In this document: one piece after another, positions 17,933 to 26,217 of the stretch
Numbering within the stretch: position 1 is the first letter of the stretch
Layout: each line of letters begins with the position of its first letter
From: Candidatus Mediterraneibacter avicola
GTDB taxonomy: Bacteria > Bacillota > Clostridia > Lachnospirales > Lachnospiraceae
Reading direction: 5' to 3'
NCBI GenBank assembly: GCA_019115385.1
Contig: DXDR01000083.1
Span: forward strand, 1 to 64,000
DNA length: 64,000 nt
The notes under the pieces: generated by a model
What the model was told of the DNA's origin: nothing
What the model saw: only the letters and a program-made list of their open reading frames with translations
The model's database searches: none
Position numbers and translations under genes: made by a program

Positions 17933-18844
17933 TCATGCCAGAAATTCTTCCAGAATCTGCCTTATCGTCTCCTCTCTGAGCACAGGTCTGTCATCGTCTG
18001 CGCTTTTTTCATTTACAGTTCTGCGGACTGCCTGCCGCGCCGCCTCTCCTTTTTCCGCCTCTCTGGGCTCTCCTTCTATATTAATAGACAGTTTCGGCTC
18101 TTTCTTCACCTCTGCCTGATCTTCGGCAGCCTGCTGCTCTTCCTTCAGGTCGCCTCTTAAAATTCCTTTCGCCCTTGCCTTTCCCGCGGCGGCTTTTGAC
18201 ACCGGTACTGCCTGGATTTCTCCTGTTTCTTTTTCCTGACCTCCTGTCTGGAAAACAGGCTTTGCAGAATTCTCCGCAGCGATCACATCTATGGATTCTC
18301 TCTCTGACGATTTCTGTTTTTTCAGACGGAATGCACAGATATTGTCCAGATAGTCTACCATGTACATTTTTACCGCATTAATTTTGTACGGCTCGTCTGA
18401 CAGCCTGATTACAACGGACAAAAGCACGATCTCAGCCAGTCCTCCTGCAATATATTGATAAACGGACTCAGTGAATCCGGAAGAAAGGTAATTAAGCGAT
18501 GCTCCCATCGCCGCAAGTATGCCGGCAAACCATACCGAAAGCAGTTCAATCTGCCTCCACGTATGGATCCGGAACAGAAAGCCTCTATATTCATATATGT
18601 ATTTTTCCACAAACGCATTAATATTTTCCACAGAATCGTGTATCATACATGCGTGCTCATATTTTGCTCTGACGAGTTTTATCAGTCTGTGCGTACTTTT
18701 GGGCATATTTCCTGCCGCTTTTACCAGTCTGTACAGCGTAAGCTGGTTAATGATTTTTGCCAGCACTCCCAGAATACCGATCGCGGCCATCAGGTAAATG
18801 ATAACGCTGGTATCTGACGCTAATTCTTTTAACATAGCAAACAT
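17933..18844 (-). CDS. multi-pass membrane protein of unknown function
   Basis: 303 residues from the ATG with AGGAGG 7 bases upstream; an upstream in-frame ATG has no site. I do not recognise a characterised family. There are three hydrophobic segments (about 10-30 SVIIYLMAAIGILGVLAKII, about 105-125, about 135-155), a basic stretch with conserved-looking RLIKLVRAKYEHAC between the first two, and a cytoplasmic-type, charged, low-complexity tail from about 185 ending IRQILEEFLA. The first helix and following basic segment loosely recall MotA/TolQ-type proteins, but this is weak. It stands alone between pgi and a divergent gene. Confidence 0.6.
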   Translation of the reverse strand: MFAMLKELASDTSVIIYLMAAIGILGVLAKIINQLTLYRLVKAAGNMPKSTHRLIKLVRAKYEHACMIHDSVENINAFVEKYIYEYRGFLFRIHTWRQIELLSVWFAGILAAMGASLNYLSSGFTESVYQYIAGGLAEIVLLSVVIRLSDEPYKINAVKMYMVDYLDNICAFRLKKQKSSERESIDVIAAENSAKPVFQTGGQEKETGEIQAVPVSKAAAGKARAKGILRGDLKEEQQAAEDQAEVKKEPKLSINIEGEPREAEKGEAARQAVRRTVNEKSADDDRPVLREETIRQILEEFLA

Positions 18845-19254
18845 TGCAAACCCTCCTGTCTGATTTATCTCCCACAATATTCCCCTGCCTGCTGACGGTG
18901 TGAATTGTGTTTGTGCACATTATAGACCATCTTTGCAGCTCTGTCCGCAAAAACCGTTCTACATATTTCTACATGCCGGGGGATGCCTGCGCGGAAAATA
19001 TTTCTGTTCTTAAAGCTCTGGAATTTCTATATGAACTCTGGAAATCTTTATTTATAAAAACATGAAGTTACCTGTGAAGATCAGGCTGAGTCTGCGGATG
19101 AAATGTCATTTTATAGATAAATCGCACGAAATATAGGGATATTTTCTCTCTATTTTGCTCAACCCCTTTTTCTGAAAAAGCGGCAGGCTTTGACCGAGCC
19201 AAGCAGACGCCACAAAATGAATCGCATTATTTTCTTAACAGTATTTTCTCCGAT
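18845..19254. other. intergenic region without a recognised gene
   Basis: 410 bases between divergent genes. It holds no open frame with a ribosome site on either strand. It must contain the promoter of the minus-strand membrane protein; no -35/-10 pair is clear enough to name. Confidence 0.5.
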
Positions 19255-19283
19255 TTGTATTTAATTTGAAGATTTGGTATAAT
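19255..19283 (+). promoter_or_regulatory. sigma-A promoter of the TSCPD gene
   Basis: TTGTAT (19255-19260), 17 bases, TATAAT (19278-19283). AAAAAGGAGG and the ATG follow within 25 bases. Confidence 0.65.
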
Positions 19284-19307
19284 GCAGGGAAAAAGGAGGA
19301 ATCATAA

Positions 19308-19553
19308 ATGGACTACAGACCAAAGGGAGTCTGTTCACAACAGATTCATTTTGATATTGTTGATAATAAGGTTAGAAATGTTTCTTTTAAAGGAGGCTGC
19401 AACGGCAATTTGCAGGGCATCTCCCGTCTTATTGACGGTATGGACGTAGATGAAGCGATCTCTCGTATTGAGGGAATCCGCTGCGGATTCAAATCCACCT
19501 CCTGTCCCGACCAGCTTGCTCAGGCACTGAAAGCGGCAAGAACTGTATCATAA
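19308..19553 (+). CDS. TSCPD domain-containing protein (TIGR03905-like)
   Basis: 81 residues. The protein is a stand-alone TSCPD domain: CSQQIHFDIVDNKV near the start, GGCNGNLQGISRL in the middle, and CGFKSTSCPDQLAQAL at the end, including the name-giving TSCPD. Related domains occur at the C-terminus of B12-dependent ribonucleotide reductases, and the four cysteines (9, 26, 54, 61 approximately) could bind metal. The function of the free form is not established. AAGGAGG lies 10 bases before the ATG. Confidence 0.85.
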   Translation: MDYRPKGVCSQQIHFDIVDNKVRNVSFKGGCNGNLQGISRLIDGMDVDEAISRIEGIRCGFKSTSCPDQLAQALKAARTVS

Positions 19554-19557
19554 AACT

Positions 19558-19713
19558 AAAAAATCCCTATTGAGTTCTGGGAGCAGCCGCCGGGTGGAGC
19601 AATTATTGTGGTGTTTTCTCGGACAGGTATCTCAAATCAAAATCTGATTTTAATAGTTACTCCTGTTGCGCCATATCGGCGGCTGCTCCCAGAACTCAAT
19701 AGGGAATTTTTTT
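19558..19713. repeat. 156-bp element with 29-bp perfect inverted terminal arms
   Basis: Arms 19564-19592 and 19677-19705 are perfect 29-base inverted copies, flanked by A6 on the left and T7 on the right. The 84-base centre contains a shorter inverted repeat (aaatcaaaatctgatttt) and no open frame. It fills the gap between convergent genes, so it can act as a bidirectional terminator. The long arms and structured centre also fit a MITE-like or non-coding RNA element. Confidence 0.75.
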
Positions 19714-19716
19714 AGG

Positions 19717-20241
19717 TTATTCAGCTGTAGGATCGGGTGTATTATAGCCACGGACGAAGATGCCATCTGTAAACGAAAAGGTTTCTTCCGGCGTATCATC
19801 TCCCTCCATCACAATATGCTCCGCACGGACCCGATAATAATATCCGGGTTCAACCTCCATAGATTTAGATGTAGACACATAGAAATCGTCTGTTGCTTCT
19901 TCTACCCACGCATCAACATGCCCCCATGCATCGACATCCTCCAGATACCGTTCCACATAGATGATAACTACTAAATAATCCACCTCATGATTTGCCGTAG
20001 TAGCTGCATAAGCATATATTTTGCCAAATCCTGCACTGGTAATGGAGCACTCTCCGTCCATAAGGTGGGCGCCCCTTGTCAGATTATTTGTTGTCCCGGT
20101 GGAAGACTCTTCCATAGTGAGATAAGAACCGTCAACCTTTTTCAAATTTTCATTTTCTGCCGCTGCGTTAATCTCCGGCGTAATTGTCAAACAAATAAGA
20201 AAGGACAAAGCTGCCAAAATTGATAAAATCCGTTTTTTCAT
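19717..20241 (-). CDS. secreted DUF6147-like protein
   Basis: 174 residues. A signal peptide (MKKRILSILAALSFLICL, cut near INA-AA) precedes a small acidic mature domain with EESSTGTTNNLTRGAHLMDG, GECSITSAG and alternating short strands. It matches my recollection of the DUF6147 family of Clostridia, which has no known function. No lipobox or wall-sorting signal is present. It ends next to the 156-bp inverted repeat and starts 73 bases downstream of the DUF4367 gene, whose product may be related by operon. Confidence 0.6.
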   Translation of the reverse strand: MKKRILSILAALSFLICLTITPEINAAAENENLKKVDGSYLTMEESSTGTTNNLTRGAHLMDGECSITSAGFGKIYAYAATTANHEVDYLVVIIYVERYLEDVDAWGHVDAWVEEATDDFYVSTSKSMEVEPGYYYRVRAEHIVMEGDDTPEETFSFTDGIFVRGYNTPDPTAE

Positions 20242-20314
20242 TTCGTATATATCCTCCCAAAAATAAATAGATTATTTCCCCCTCTATTAAGTAAACAATT
20301 TTCTCGACAAAAAC

Positions 20315-21094
20315 TTACGCTTTTTTTATTAAAAATTCTAAATTTTTTAAAATTTTATCAAATTCACTCTTATCCATAATGCCTTTGAGTTGATAATTGA
20401 CATCTCTATATTCAAATTCCGCTATATATCTTTTATCCTCTTTCCCATCTACTAAATATTCATCGACATTAATAATGATTCCTTTCTCCTCTACTTTATA
20501 GTTATCCGTCAGTTCGTCTGTCTCCTTCTGCCCAAAAGATGAATCTGAATCATTCAGATAGATGGAATATTTTATCATTTCATCCTTATAATTGTAGAAT
20601 AGAACCGCATATCTCTGCTCTTCATCTATGGTATATTTTTCCAGATACATATTCTGGGGCTTTACGATCATTCTCACCGCAGTAATCCCGAATGTCTGAT
20701 TTATCTTTTTATAAACCTCCATTTCATCAAGATCCTGAGTCCTCTGAGAATCCATATCTTCGATATTAATCACTGACGCTTTTTCATCCCCCACTATTCT
20801 GTCCCATAGCACTCTCCAATATGGTTTACTGCCAACTCCTGTAGTCATACTTCCAAATACAAGAACAAGGACAGCTGCAAGTGTCACCAAAACAAAACGC
20901 TTCTTTTTGCGGCGATATACGGTCTTTATACGTTTATCGTACTCATATTCCTGAATGCGGTTAAACAGAGAAGTTTCCATATCGTCAGATACTTTCATAT
21001 CTTCAATCTCTTTGTTATTACGGACTTCCTCCTCTATTTTCTCTGCTTCTTTATCTATTTCTTTTTTCAGCGATAATTTTTTGAGTTCTTTCAT
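20315..21094 (-). CDS. DUF4367-like membrane protein, possible anti-sigma factor
   Basis: 259 residues from MKELKKLSLKK, chosen for AAGGTG 6 bases upstream. There is a charged cytoplasmic N-terminal part (1-75), one helix (about 72-90, FVLVTLAAVLVLVFGSM), and an extracytoplasmic domain (about 140-255) with the DUF4367 pattern: TTYxIxxxxY-type strands and a final KSEFDKILKNLEFL. Such proteins are often encoded beside ECF sigma factors and act as membrane anti-sigma or sensor proteins. An ECF sigma gene lies 1.3 kb upstream on the same strand, separated by murG on the other strand. Confidence 0.65.
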   Translation of the reverse strand: MKELKKLSLKKEIDKEAEKIEEEVRNNKEIEDMKVSDDMETSLFNRIQEYEYDKRIKTVYRRKKKRFVLVTLAAVLVLVFGSMTTGVGSKPYWRVLWDRIVGDEKASVINIEDMDSQRTQDLDEMEVYKKINQTFGITAVRMIVKPQNMYLEKYTIDEEQRYAVLFYNYKDEMIKYSIYLNDSDSSFGQKETDELTDNYKVEEKGIIINVDEYLVDGKEDKRYIAEFEYRDVNYQLKGIMDKSEFDKILKNLEFLIKKA

Positions 21095-21124
21095 TTTTGC
21101 ACCTTTTTTCTGTCCTGAATTTCC

Positions 21125-21152
21125 TTGACATTTCTCCAAATAACGGTAAGAT
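21125..21152 (+). promoter_or_regulatory. probable promoter of murG
   Basis: TTGACA (21125-21130), 16 bases, TAAGAT (21147-21152). It lies just outside the divergent DUF4367 start codon (21094), so the two promoters share this short region. Confidence 0.5.
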
Positions 21153-21228
21153 GATATTAGTTTTAGAACGCGGCGTCAAGGATGTCCTCGGCATTCTTGA
21201 AATCACAAAAATTTCGGAGGTTATATTT

Positions 21229-22299
21229 ATGAAGCGTATTATTTTGACCGGCGGCGGAACTGCCGGACATGTCACACCAAATATTGCCCTTATCCCCAAA
21301 CTTAAGGAACTTGGTTATGACATCCAGTATATAGGTTCCTATGAAGGGATTGAGAAAGAGTTGATCGAACCCTTCGGTATTCCATATCACGGTATTTCTT
21401 CCGGAAAACTGCGCCGTTATTTCAGTGTACAAAATTTTACCGATCCGTTCCGTGTAATTAAGGGCTTCGGCGAAGCCCGCAAACTGATCAAAGACTTAAA
21501 ACCTGACGTAATATTTTCCAAAGGCGGTTTTGTCTCTGTCCCTGTCGTACTGGCGGGCAAGAAATGCAAAGTACCGGTGATCATCCATGAGTCTGACATG
21601 ACTCCCGGTCTTGCAAACAAAATTGCGATCCCTTCAGCCTCAAAAGTATGCTGTAACTTTCCTGAAACACTGGAAAATCTTCCGAAAGGAAAAGCTGTCC
21701 TAACGGGATCTCCCATTCGCCAGGAGCTTCTGTCAGGAAACAAGATCGCCGCCATGGATATGTGCGGATTTACCGCTGATAAGCCTGTCATCCTCGTAAT
21801 CGGAGGAAGTCTTGGCTCTGTTATTGTAAACAACGCGGTTAGAGAGGCTCTCCCTGAACTTCTTAATCATTTTCAGATCATTCATCTGTGCGGAAAAGGA
21901 AAGACAGACGAATCACTTAAGAATACAAAAGGCTACTGCCAGTTTGAATATATTAAGAATGAACTCCGCGATATTTTCGCCCTTGCAGATATAGTAATCT
22001 CCAGAGCTGGAGCAAATGCGATCTGTGAACTTCTCGCTCTCAGGAAACCTAACCTTCTGATCCCGCTTTCTGCCAAGGCGAGCCGGGGAGATCAGATATT
22101 AAATGCACGTTCCTTTGAACGTCAGGGCTTCAGCCTTGTCATTGAGGAGGAGGAATTGTCGAAGGCTTCCCTTCTTCAGGCAGTACAGAATCTTTATGAT
22201 AACCGCAGCACATTTATGGACGCTATGCGCAGTTCCGGTCAGCAGGATTCTATTGATACCATTATCGGGCTCATAGAAGAAGCTGCTTCTCCTGAATGA
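21229..22299 (+). CDS. murG: UDP-N-acetylglucosamine transferase MurG (lipid II synthesis)
   Basis: 356 residues from MKRIILTGGGTAGHVTPN, with CGGAGG 9 bases upstream; the open frame extends 44 codons further without support. The Gly-rich GGGTAGHVTPN loop at the N-terminus, HESDMTPGLANKIA (about 120) and the UDP-GlcNAc site GGSLGS with SRAGANAICELLALRKPNLLIPL are diagnostic. MurG adds GlcNAc to lipid I at the inner face of the membrane. It stands alone rather than in a dcw cluster, so it may be a second copy or the sole relocated one. Confidence 0.93.
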   Translation: MKRIILTGGGTAGHVTPNIALIPKLKELGYDIQYIGSYEGIEKELIEPFGIPYHGISSGKLRRYFSVQNFTDPFRVIKGFGEARKLIKDLKPDVIFSKGGFVSVPVVLAGKKCKVPVIIHESDMTPGLANKIAIPSASKVCCNFPETLENLPKGKAVLTGSPIRQELLSGNKIAAMDMCGFTADKPVILVIGGSLGSVIVNNAVREALPELLNHFQIIHLCGKGKTDESLKNTKGYCQFEYIKNELRDIFALADIVISRAGANAICELLALRKPNLLIPLSAKASRGDQILNARSFERQGFSLVIEEEELSKASLLQAVQNLYDNRSTFMDAMRSSGQQDSIDTIIGLIEEAASPE

Positions 22300-22373
22300 T
22301 ACACTGCTGTCTGTTGGAACAGACCCTCAGATTTTTATCGCAGCTTCTGCATTCAAATCGTATTTTACAGTTT

Positions 22374-22402
22374 AACAGGTGCTATTTGCACCTGTTTTTT
22401 TA
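22374..22402 (+). terminator. rho-independent terminator after murG
   Basis: Perfect 9-bp stem AACAGGTGC / GCACCTGTT with a 5-base loop, followed by TTTTTTAT. It touches the stop codon of the convergent sigma factor gene. Confidence 0.85.
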
Positions 22403-22942
22403 TCCCATCTCCTCATACTCTACGCCATATTTTTTCTTAATCCATCTCTTTACCCTGTGCAGCATTGTATGAAATGCCTGTATACGCATTCCCATTATTT
22501 CAGCTGCCTTAGCCTGAGGAATATCCATGTAATATGCAAGAATAATTGCGTCATACCATCTCTTGTTTTTAGCAAACAGATCAGAAAAGATACGCTCATG
22601 CAGCCTTCTTCTCTCCTCTTCCAGCTCATTATCCAGATATTCTTCTTCCGAACTTTCGCTGGCAGGCAGATTTTCCTCAAATGCTTCACGATCTCCGACC
22701 AGGATTTCCCTTTTGGACTTCTTCTCAAAATTGATTGCCGCATTCTTCGCAGTTGTAAACAGCCACGACGGTATATTTCCTTTCTTCAGTTCCTCAAAGT
22801 CAACGTACAGTTTTAGAAAAGTATCCTGAGTTATGTCTTCCGCCACATCGCAATTATCTCCCGAATACATATAAGCTGCTTTCAGGACGAGATTCTTATA
22901 TTCCTCATAAATCTCGTTAAATTCACGATTACCTGTAAACAT
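22400..22942 (-). CDS. ECF-type RNA polymerase sigma factor
   Basis: 180 residues. Region 2 covers about 8-75 (VAEDITQDTFLKLYVDFEEL and WLFTTAKNAAINFEKK); region 4 is a C-terminal helix-turn-helix (AIILAYYMDIPQAKAAEIMG, then IQAFHTMLHRVKRWIKKKYG). An unusually acidic linker (EENLPASESSEEEYLDNELEEE) joins them. It would direct RNA polymerase to a small stress or envelope regulon. CGGAGAAATT precedes the ATG. A possible partner anti-sigma factor is the DUF4367 protein at 20315-21094. Confidence 0.9.
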   Translation of the reverse strand: MFTGNREFNEIYEEYKNLVLKAAYMYSGDNCDVAEDITQDTFLKLYVDFEELKKGNIPSWLFTTAKNAAINFEKKSKREILVGDREAFEENLPASESSEEEYLDNELEEERRRLHERIFSDLFAKNKRWYDAIILAYYMDIPQAKAAEIMGMRIQAFHTMLHRVKRWIKKKYGVEYEEMG

Positions 22943-22954
22943 AATTTCTCCGGT

Positions 22955-23362
22955 CTATTTCATTTTCTTTAATATTTCATCCCTGACTTCATCCGTAAGT
23001 TCACCTACATTCCAACCGATTCCTGCGTTGTCTTCTTTATAACGCGGAATCAGATGCATATGAAAATGAAATACCGTCTGTCCTGCCGGCTCCTCGTTAT
23101 TCTGTACAATGTTATATCCGTCGCATCCGAGAACATCTGTCATCTTTTTTACCATCTTCTTGGCGAGTATCATTGCTTTTGCCGCCATTTCGTCATCAAT
23201 ATCATACAGATTTCTATAATGCTCCTTTGGCAGGATCAGTGCATGTCCCTTTGTAGCCGGTCCGAGATCCAGGATCACCCGGAAATCCTCATCCTCATAA
23301 AGTGTAGCAGACGGTATCTCCCCGGCTGCAATTTTGCAGAATATACAATCGTTATCTCTCAT
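22955..23362 (-). CDS. HIT family nucleotide-binding protein
   Basis: 135 residues from MRDNDCIFC, with AGAGGA 6 bases upstream; another ATG lies two codons before. The N-terminus CIFCKIAAGEIPS and the catalytic HFHMHLIPR (His-X-His-X-His, about 96-104) place it in the Hint/PKCI branch of histidine-triad proteins, which hydrolyse nucleoside phosphoramidates or dinucleotides. Its physiological substrate cannot be told. It is 12 bases upstream of the sigma factor gene on the same strand, so the two are probably co-transcribed. Confidence 0.93.
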   Translation of the reverse strand: MRDNDCIFCKIAAGEIPSATLYEDEDFRVILDLGPATKGHALILPKEHYRNLYDIDDEMAAKAMILAKKMVKKMTDVLGCDGYNIVQNNEEPAGQTVFHFHMHLIPRYKEDNAGIGWNVGELTDEVRDEILKKMK

Positions 23363-23504
23363 AATCATTCCTCTTTCCTGAAATTCTTTTGTAAGTAGTA
23401 TAGACCATTTTCTGGAAAAAGAGAAGATACTTTATCTTTCCGTCTCCGATTTACAGCCGACATTTTATCGAATTCTGCCGTCGAAACCTGTCACCTTTAT
23501 TTTA

Positions 23505-23533
23505 TTGAACAGTCCCTTTCTCCGTGCTAGACT
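23505..23533 (+). promoter_or_regulatory. probable promoter of the histidine kinase gene
   Basis: TTGAAC (23505-23510), 17 bases, TAGACT (23528-23533), about 60 bases before the start codon. Confidence 0.45.
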
Positions 23534-23593
23534 AAATAATATAATCCCTTCCCGATATAGAAGAATTCTTTGAAAGAAAGTGAGAGGAATTTT

Positions 23594-24325
23594 ATGCTTA
23601 CAAATATAGATATAAACAAAATGAACCGGTTAATGGAGGAAAACAAAGACGCAAGAATTATAATATCTCAATTACTGGAAAATCATCATACTGCCGTATC
23701 AATGATCGCGCATGAAATACGCAATCCTCTGACTCTGGTATCTTCTTCACTTCAGGTTATCGAAGCTCAGCATCCTGAAGTAAAAGAATATTACAACTGG
23801 AAGCAGACAATGGAAGACATACAGTTTATGTGCAGTCTGCTCAATGAACTCTCTACTTTTAATAACGGCAGCACACTGCATCACTCTTTTTTTCGTATCG
23901 ACAAACTACTCAAAAATATTGCCGTCTCGTTTGCCATATCACTGGATTCCGAGGAATCCCGCATCAACTTTTCTTCCCGTATATCTCCTGAAATAGGGGA
24001 TTTTACAGGAGACAAGGTAAAACTGGAACAGGTGATATTAAATCTTCTGCGAAACGCAAAAGAAGCGGTAAAAGAGGATGGGGTAATATCCCTTTCTGCA
24101 GACAGGGAGAACTCCCATATCATTATTCGATGCAGTGACAATGGCTGCGGAATTCCTGACGATGAAATTGACAAAATCTTTGATCCCTTTTTCTCTCACA
24201 AAGAAGGAGGAACAGGTCTTGGACTGTCTCTGTCAAAAAGGATCGTAGAATCCCACGGCGGAACAATTTCTGTTTTATCTTCCCATAAAACCGGAACTGT
24301 TTTCACCGTATCCCTGCCAGTATGA
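23594..24325 (+). CDS. cytoplasmic sensor histidine kinase without a sensor domain
   Basis: 243 residues from the ATG with GAGAGGAA just upstream. No membrane helix is present. After a short helix (1-40) come the H-box MIAHEIRNPLTL (phospho-His), the N-box ILNLLRNAKEAV, G1 DNGCGIPDDEIDKIFDPFFS and G2 GGTGLGLSLSKRIVESHGG. The kinase core resembles sporulation-type (KinA/KinB-like) kinases, which may lack a dedicated response regulator; none is next to it here. Its 3' end overlaps the convergent rhomboid gene by 51 bases. Confidence 0.88.
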   Translation: MLTNIDINKMNRLMEENKDARIIISQLLENHHTAVSMIAHEIRNPLTLVSSSLQVIEAQHPEVKEYYNWKQTMEDIQFMCSLLNELSTFNNGSTLHHSFFRIDKLLKNIAVSFAISLDSEESRINFSSRISPEIGDFTGDKVKLEQVILNLLRNAKEAVKEDGVISLSADRENSHIIIRCSDNGCGIPDDEIDKIFDPFFSHKEGGTGLGLSLSKRIVESHGGTISVLSSHKTGTVFTVSLPV

Positions 24326-24907
24326 TCTTTTCGGCCGGTACAATACTGCCGACAAAATAAAGCCGCATACCAGACCTCCTATATGGGCATAGTTGTCTAC
24401 ACCTGTACTGGTCAGTCCGAAGTACAGACTGAGCGCTATCATAAACAACAAGCCTCTGCTGGACAGCCGCCCAAGCCTTCCTTTGTTTGCGATCACAACA
24501 TAGAGCAGGGCTCCCATCAGACCGAATATAGCGCCGGAAGCTCCCGCTGAAACCGCCTGCTCATTTACAGACAGACTGTGGTACAGTGAGAAAAGATTTC
24601 CTGCGAGTCCGCTGACCAGATATATTATGACAAACTTTACCTTTCCTGTCTCAATCTCCAGGTTCCATCCCAATGCTCCCAGAAGAAGCATATTATTGGC
24701 AAGGTGTGAAATTCCGAAATGAAGGAATAAACACGTAAACAGCCTGTAATATTCGTGTCCCTGTGTAACAGCAGGCTCATACATTGCCCCGTGTCTCAGC
24801 ATAAAAACAGCATCTTCCGTATTTCCCAGTGCAGACAGCACTAAAAATACTGCCACATTTATCACGATTATAATAACAGTACAGATTGCTTCCGGTTTTC
24901 TTCTCAT
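24275..24907 (-). CDS. rhomboid family intramembrane serine protease
   Basis: 210 residues with six or seven hydrophobic segments. The catalytic Ser is in SAGASGAIFGLMGAL (about residue 122) and the catalytic His in NYAHIGGLVCGFI (about 174). The HLANNMLLLGALG segment matches the family HxxxN region. Rhomboids cleave membrane protein helices. It lies 53 bases after the last Tad-locus gene on the same strand, so it could be co-transcribed with that locus, though a link to pilus processing is only a possibility. Confidence 0.9.
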   Translation of the reverse strand: MRRKPEAICTVIIIVINVAVFLVLSALGNTEDAVFMLRHGAMYEPAVTQGHEYYRLFTCLFLHFGISHLANNMLLLGALGWNLEIETGKVKFVIIYLVSGLAGNLFSLYHSLSVNEQAVSAGASGAIFGLMGALLYVVIANKGRLGRLSSRGLLFMIALSLYFGLTSTGVDNYAHIGGLVCGFILSAVLYRPKRSYWQGYGENSSGFMGR

Positions 24908-24960
24908 GCTGCATCTCCTTTTTCACTCTGACTCTGTATTCTTTCCATATCTATGCAACA

Positions 24961-25773
24961 TTATAAATGTCTGTACCTGTCCTGTCCATCTATTTCCGTA
25001 ATCATATCCTCCCATTGTCCCCAGCGTCCTGTCTTAATCCGGTTTATCATCTTTTTCACAGGCCCGTATACAGGCTTTTTTTCTTTCAAACAGGAAGTGT
25101 CCTGATTTTCTGGATATATACCTTCTCTTTCACCCTCACTGTCTGAAAAGAAAATGGTTCCCTCCGATAGTTCCGATTGATCTACGGCTTCTTTTTCTTT
25201 TTTGTAATCTTCACATTCCTTTTTATATTCACTGAGAATTTTTCTGATATCGTAATTTTCCTGCATTGTTTCTCTGTGGAGTCTGTATACGAGCAGGATC
25301 GCCTCTGTTTCCCTGTAATCCATTTTGCTTAAGAAATACTCTGTCATTTCATGAAAGGATTCTCTCAGTGTTTTTTTATAAATTTCTCTGACTGCCGCCA
25401 CAGGAAGATAGCAGAACTGATATGTACTTTCATCCGCAAATACCAGATTCGGCGCAAGGAGCAGACCGTCCGGATCCAGCATATGTTGCTTGAGGCTCTC
25501 GGCAGTTTCAAGCAGCTGCCCGGTAAAAGATAAAATCTCATCTGCACTGATGTCCCGTGTTCTGTATTTTTCCTCCATCTGTATTCCCCTGTCTGATTGG
25601 AACGTATATCTGGTCGTGCCGTCTCTTCCGCTTCCTGTGACCTTCAGCAGATGCGGGAAAGAATTATTTCTGATCATGTGCATCCGATAATCCTCCCTGT
25701 AGATTATGGGTATATCAATATGAACGCAGCTATTTTCCCACCCTTTTTCATATGATATCTTCAACTCAGCCAT
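24961..25773 (-). CDS. DUF6382-like protein at the end of the Tad locus
   Basis: 270 residues from MAELKISYEKG, chosen for GAGGAG 8 bases upstream. No signal peptide or helix is seen; the protein is soluble and charged. The first 170 residues (DGLLLAPNLVFADESTYQFCYLP, ESFHEMTEYFLSKMDY) match DUF6382, a domain often found with FHA domains next to Clostridia pilus or secretion genes. No FHA domain is visible in the short C-terminal part. The start overlaps the upstream TadE-like gene by 13 bases. Function unknown; a regulatory role in the Tad system is inferred from context. Confidence 0.55.
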   Translation of the reverse strand: MAELKISYEKGWENSCVHIDIPIIYREDYRMHMIRNNSFPHLLKVTGSGRDGTTRYTFQSDRGIQMEEKYRTRDISADEILSFTGQLLETAESLKQHMLDPDGLLLAPNLVFADESTYQFCYLPVAAVREIYKKTLRESFHEMTEYFLSKMDYRETEAILLVYRLHRETMQENYDIRKILSEYKKECEDYKKEKEAVDQSELSEGTIFFSDSEGEREGIYPENQDTSCLKEKKPVYGPVKKMINRIKTGRWGQWEDMITEIDGQDRYRHL

Positions 25774-26159
25774 CTGATTTTCTCCTCTGGATTTACTATG
25801 GCAGCTTTCTGGCATATACTCAGCCTCATTAAATTTTTCTGAGCAGATACGGAAACCGTAATTTCTTTTTCGTCTTTCTGCACGGTAACGTTTGCTCCCG
25901 TCAGAAAGATTAATTTTCCTTCTGTTCTCTCATGGAATATTTTTTCCAGATCATACTCCTTTGTTTCCTTTCTCCGTTCTACCTGTGCTCCCAGCACTGC
26001 CGTCTCTGCTGCCGCGCCGTTTAAAACAGCTTTATCGTGATAATAAAATACCGTATACATAATTAGAAGGAAAAGAAATAAAAACACCGGCATGATATAT
26101 GACATCTCGATCACTGTACTTGCTTTCATGTCTTTTTTGAATCTCTCTTTTTTCTTCAC
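25761..26159 (-). CDS. TadE-like pseudopilin
   Basis: 132 residues from a GTG with AGGTGG 6 bases upstream. A basic start (KKKERFKKDMKAS) leads to TVIEMSYIMPVFLFLFLLIMYTVFYY, the TadE pattern of a Glu near the start of a single hydrophobic segment, then a mostly beta, extracytoplasmic domain. TadE-like minor pseudopilins are processed and help assemble Flp pili. It overlaps the DUF6382 gene by 13 bases and follows the prepilin peptidase gene. Confidence 0.75.
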   Translation of the reverse strand: MKKKERFKKDMKASTVIEMSYIMPVFLFLFLLIMYTVFYYHDKAVLNGAAAETAVLGAQVERRKETKEYDLEKIFHERTEGKLIFLTGANVTVQKDEKEITVSVSAQKNLMRLSICQKAAIVNPEEKIRWLS

Positions 26160-26217
26160 CTTTATCCACCTCTTTTTCGGAAATCGTACACTCGCGATCT
26201 GCTTCGCTGCTCTGCCC

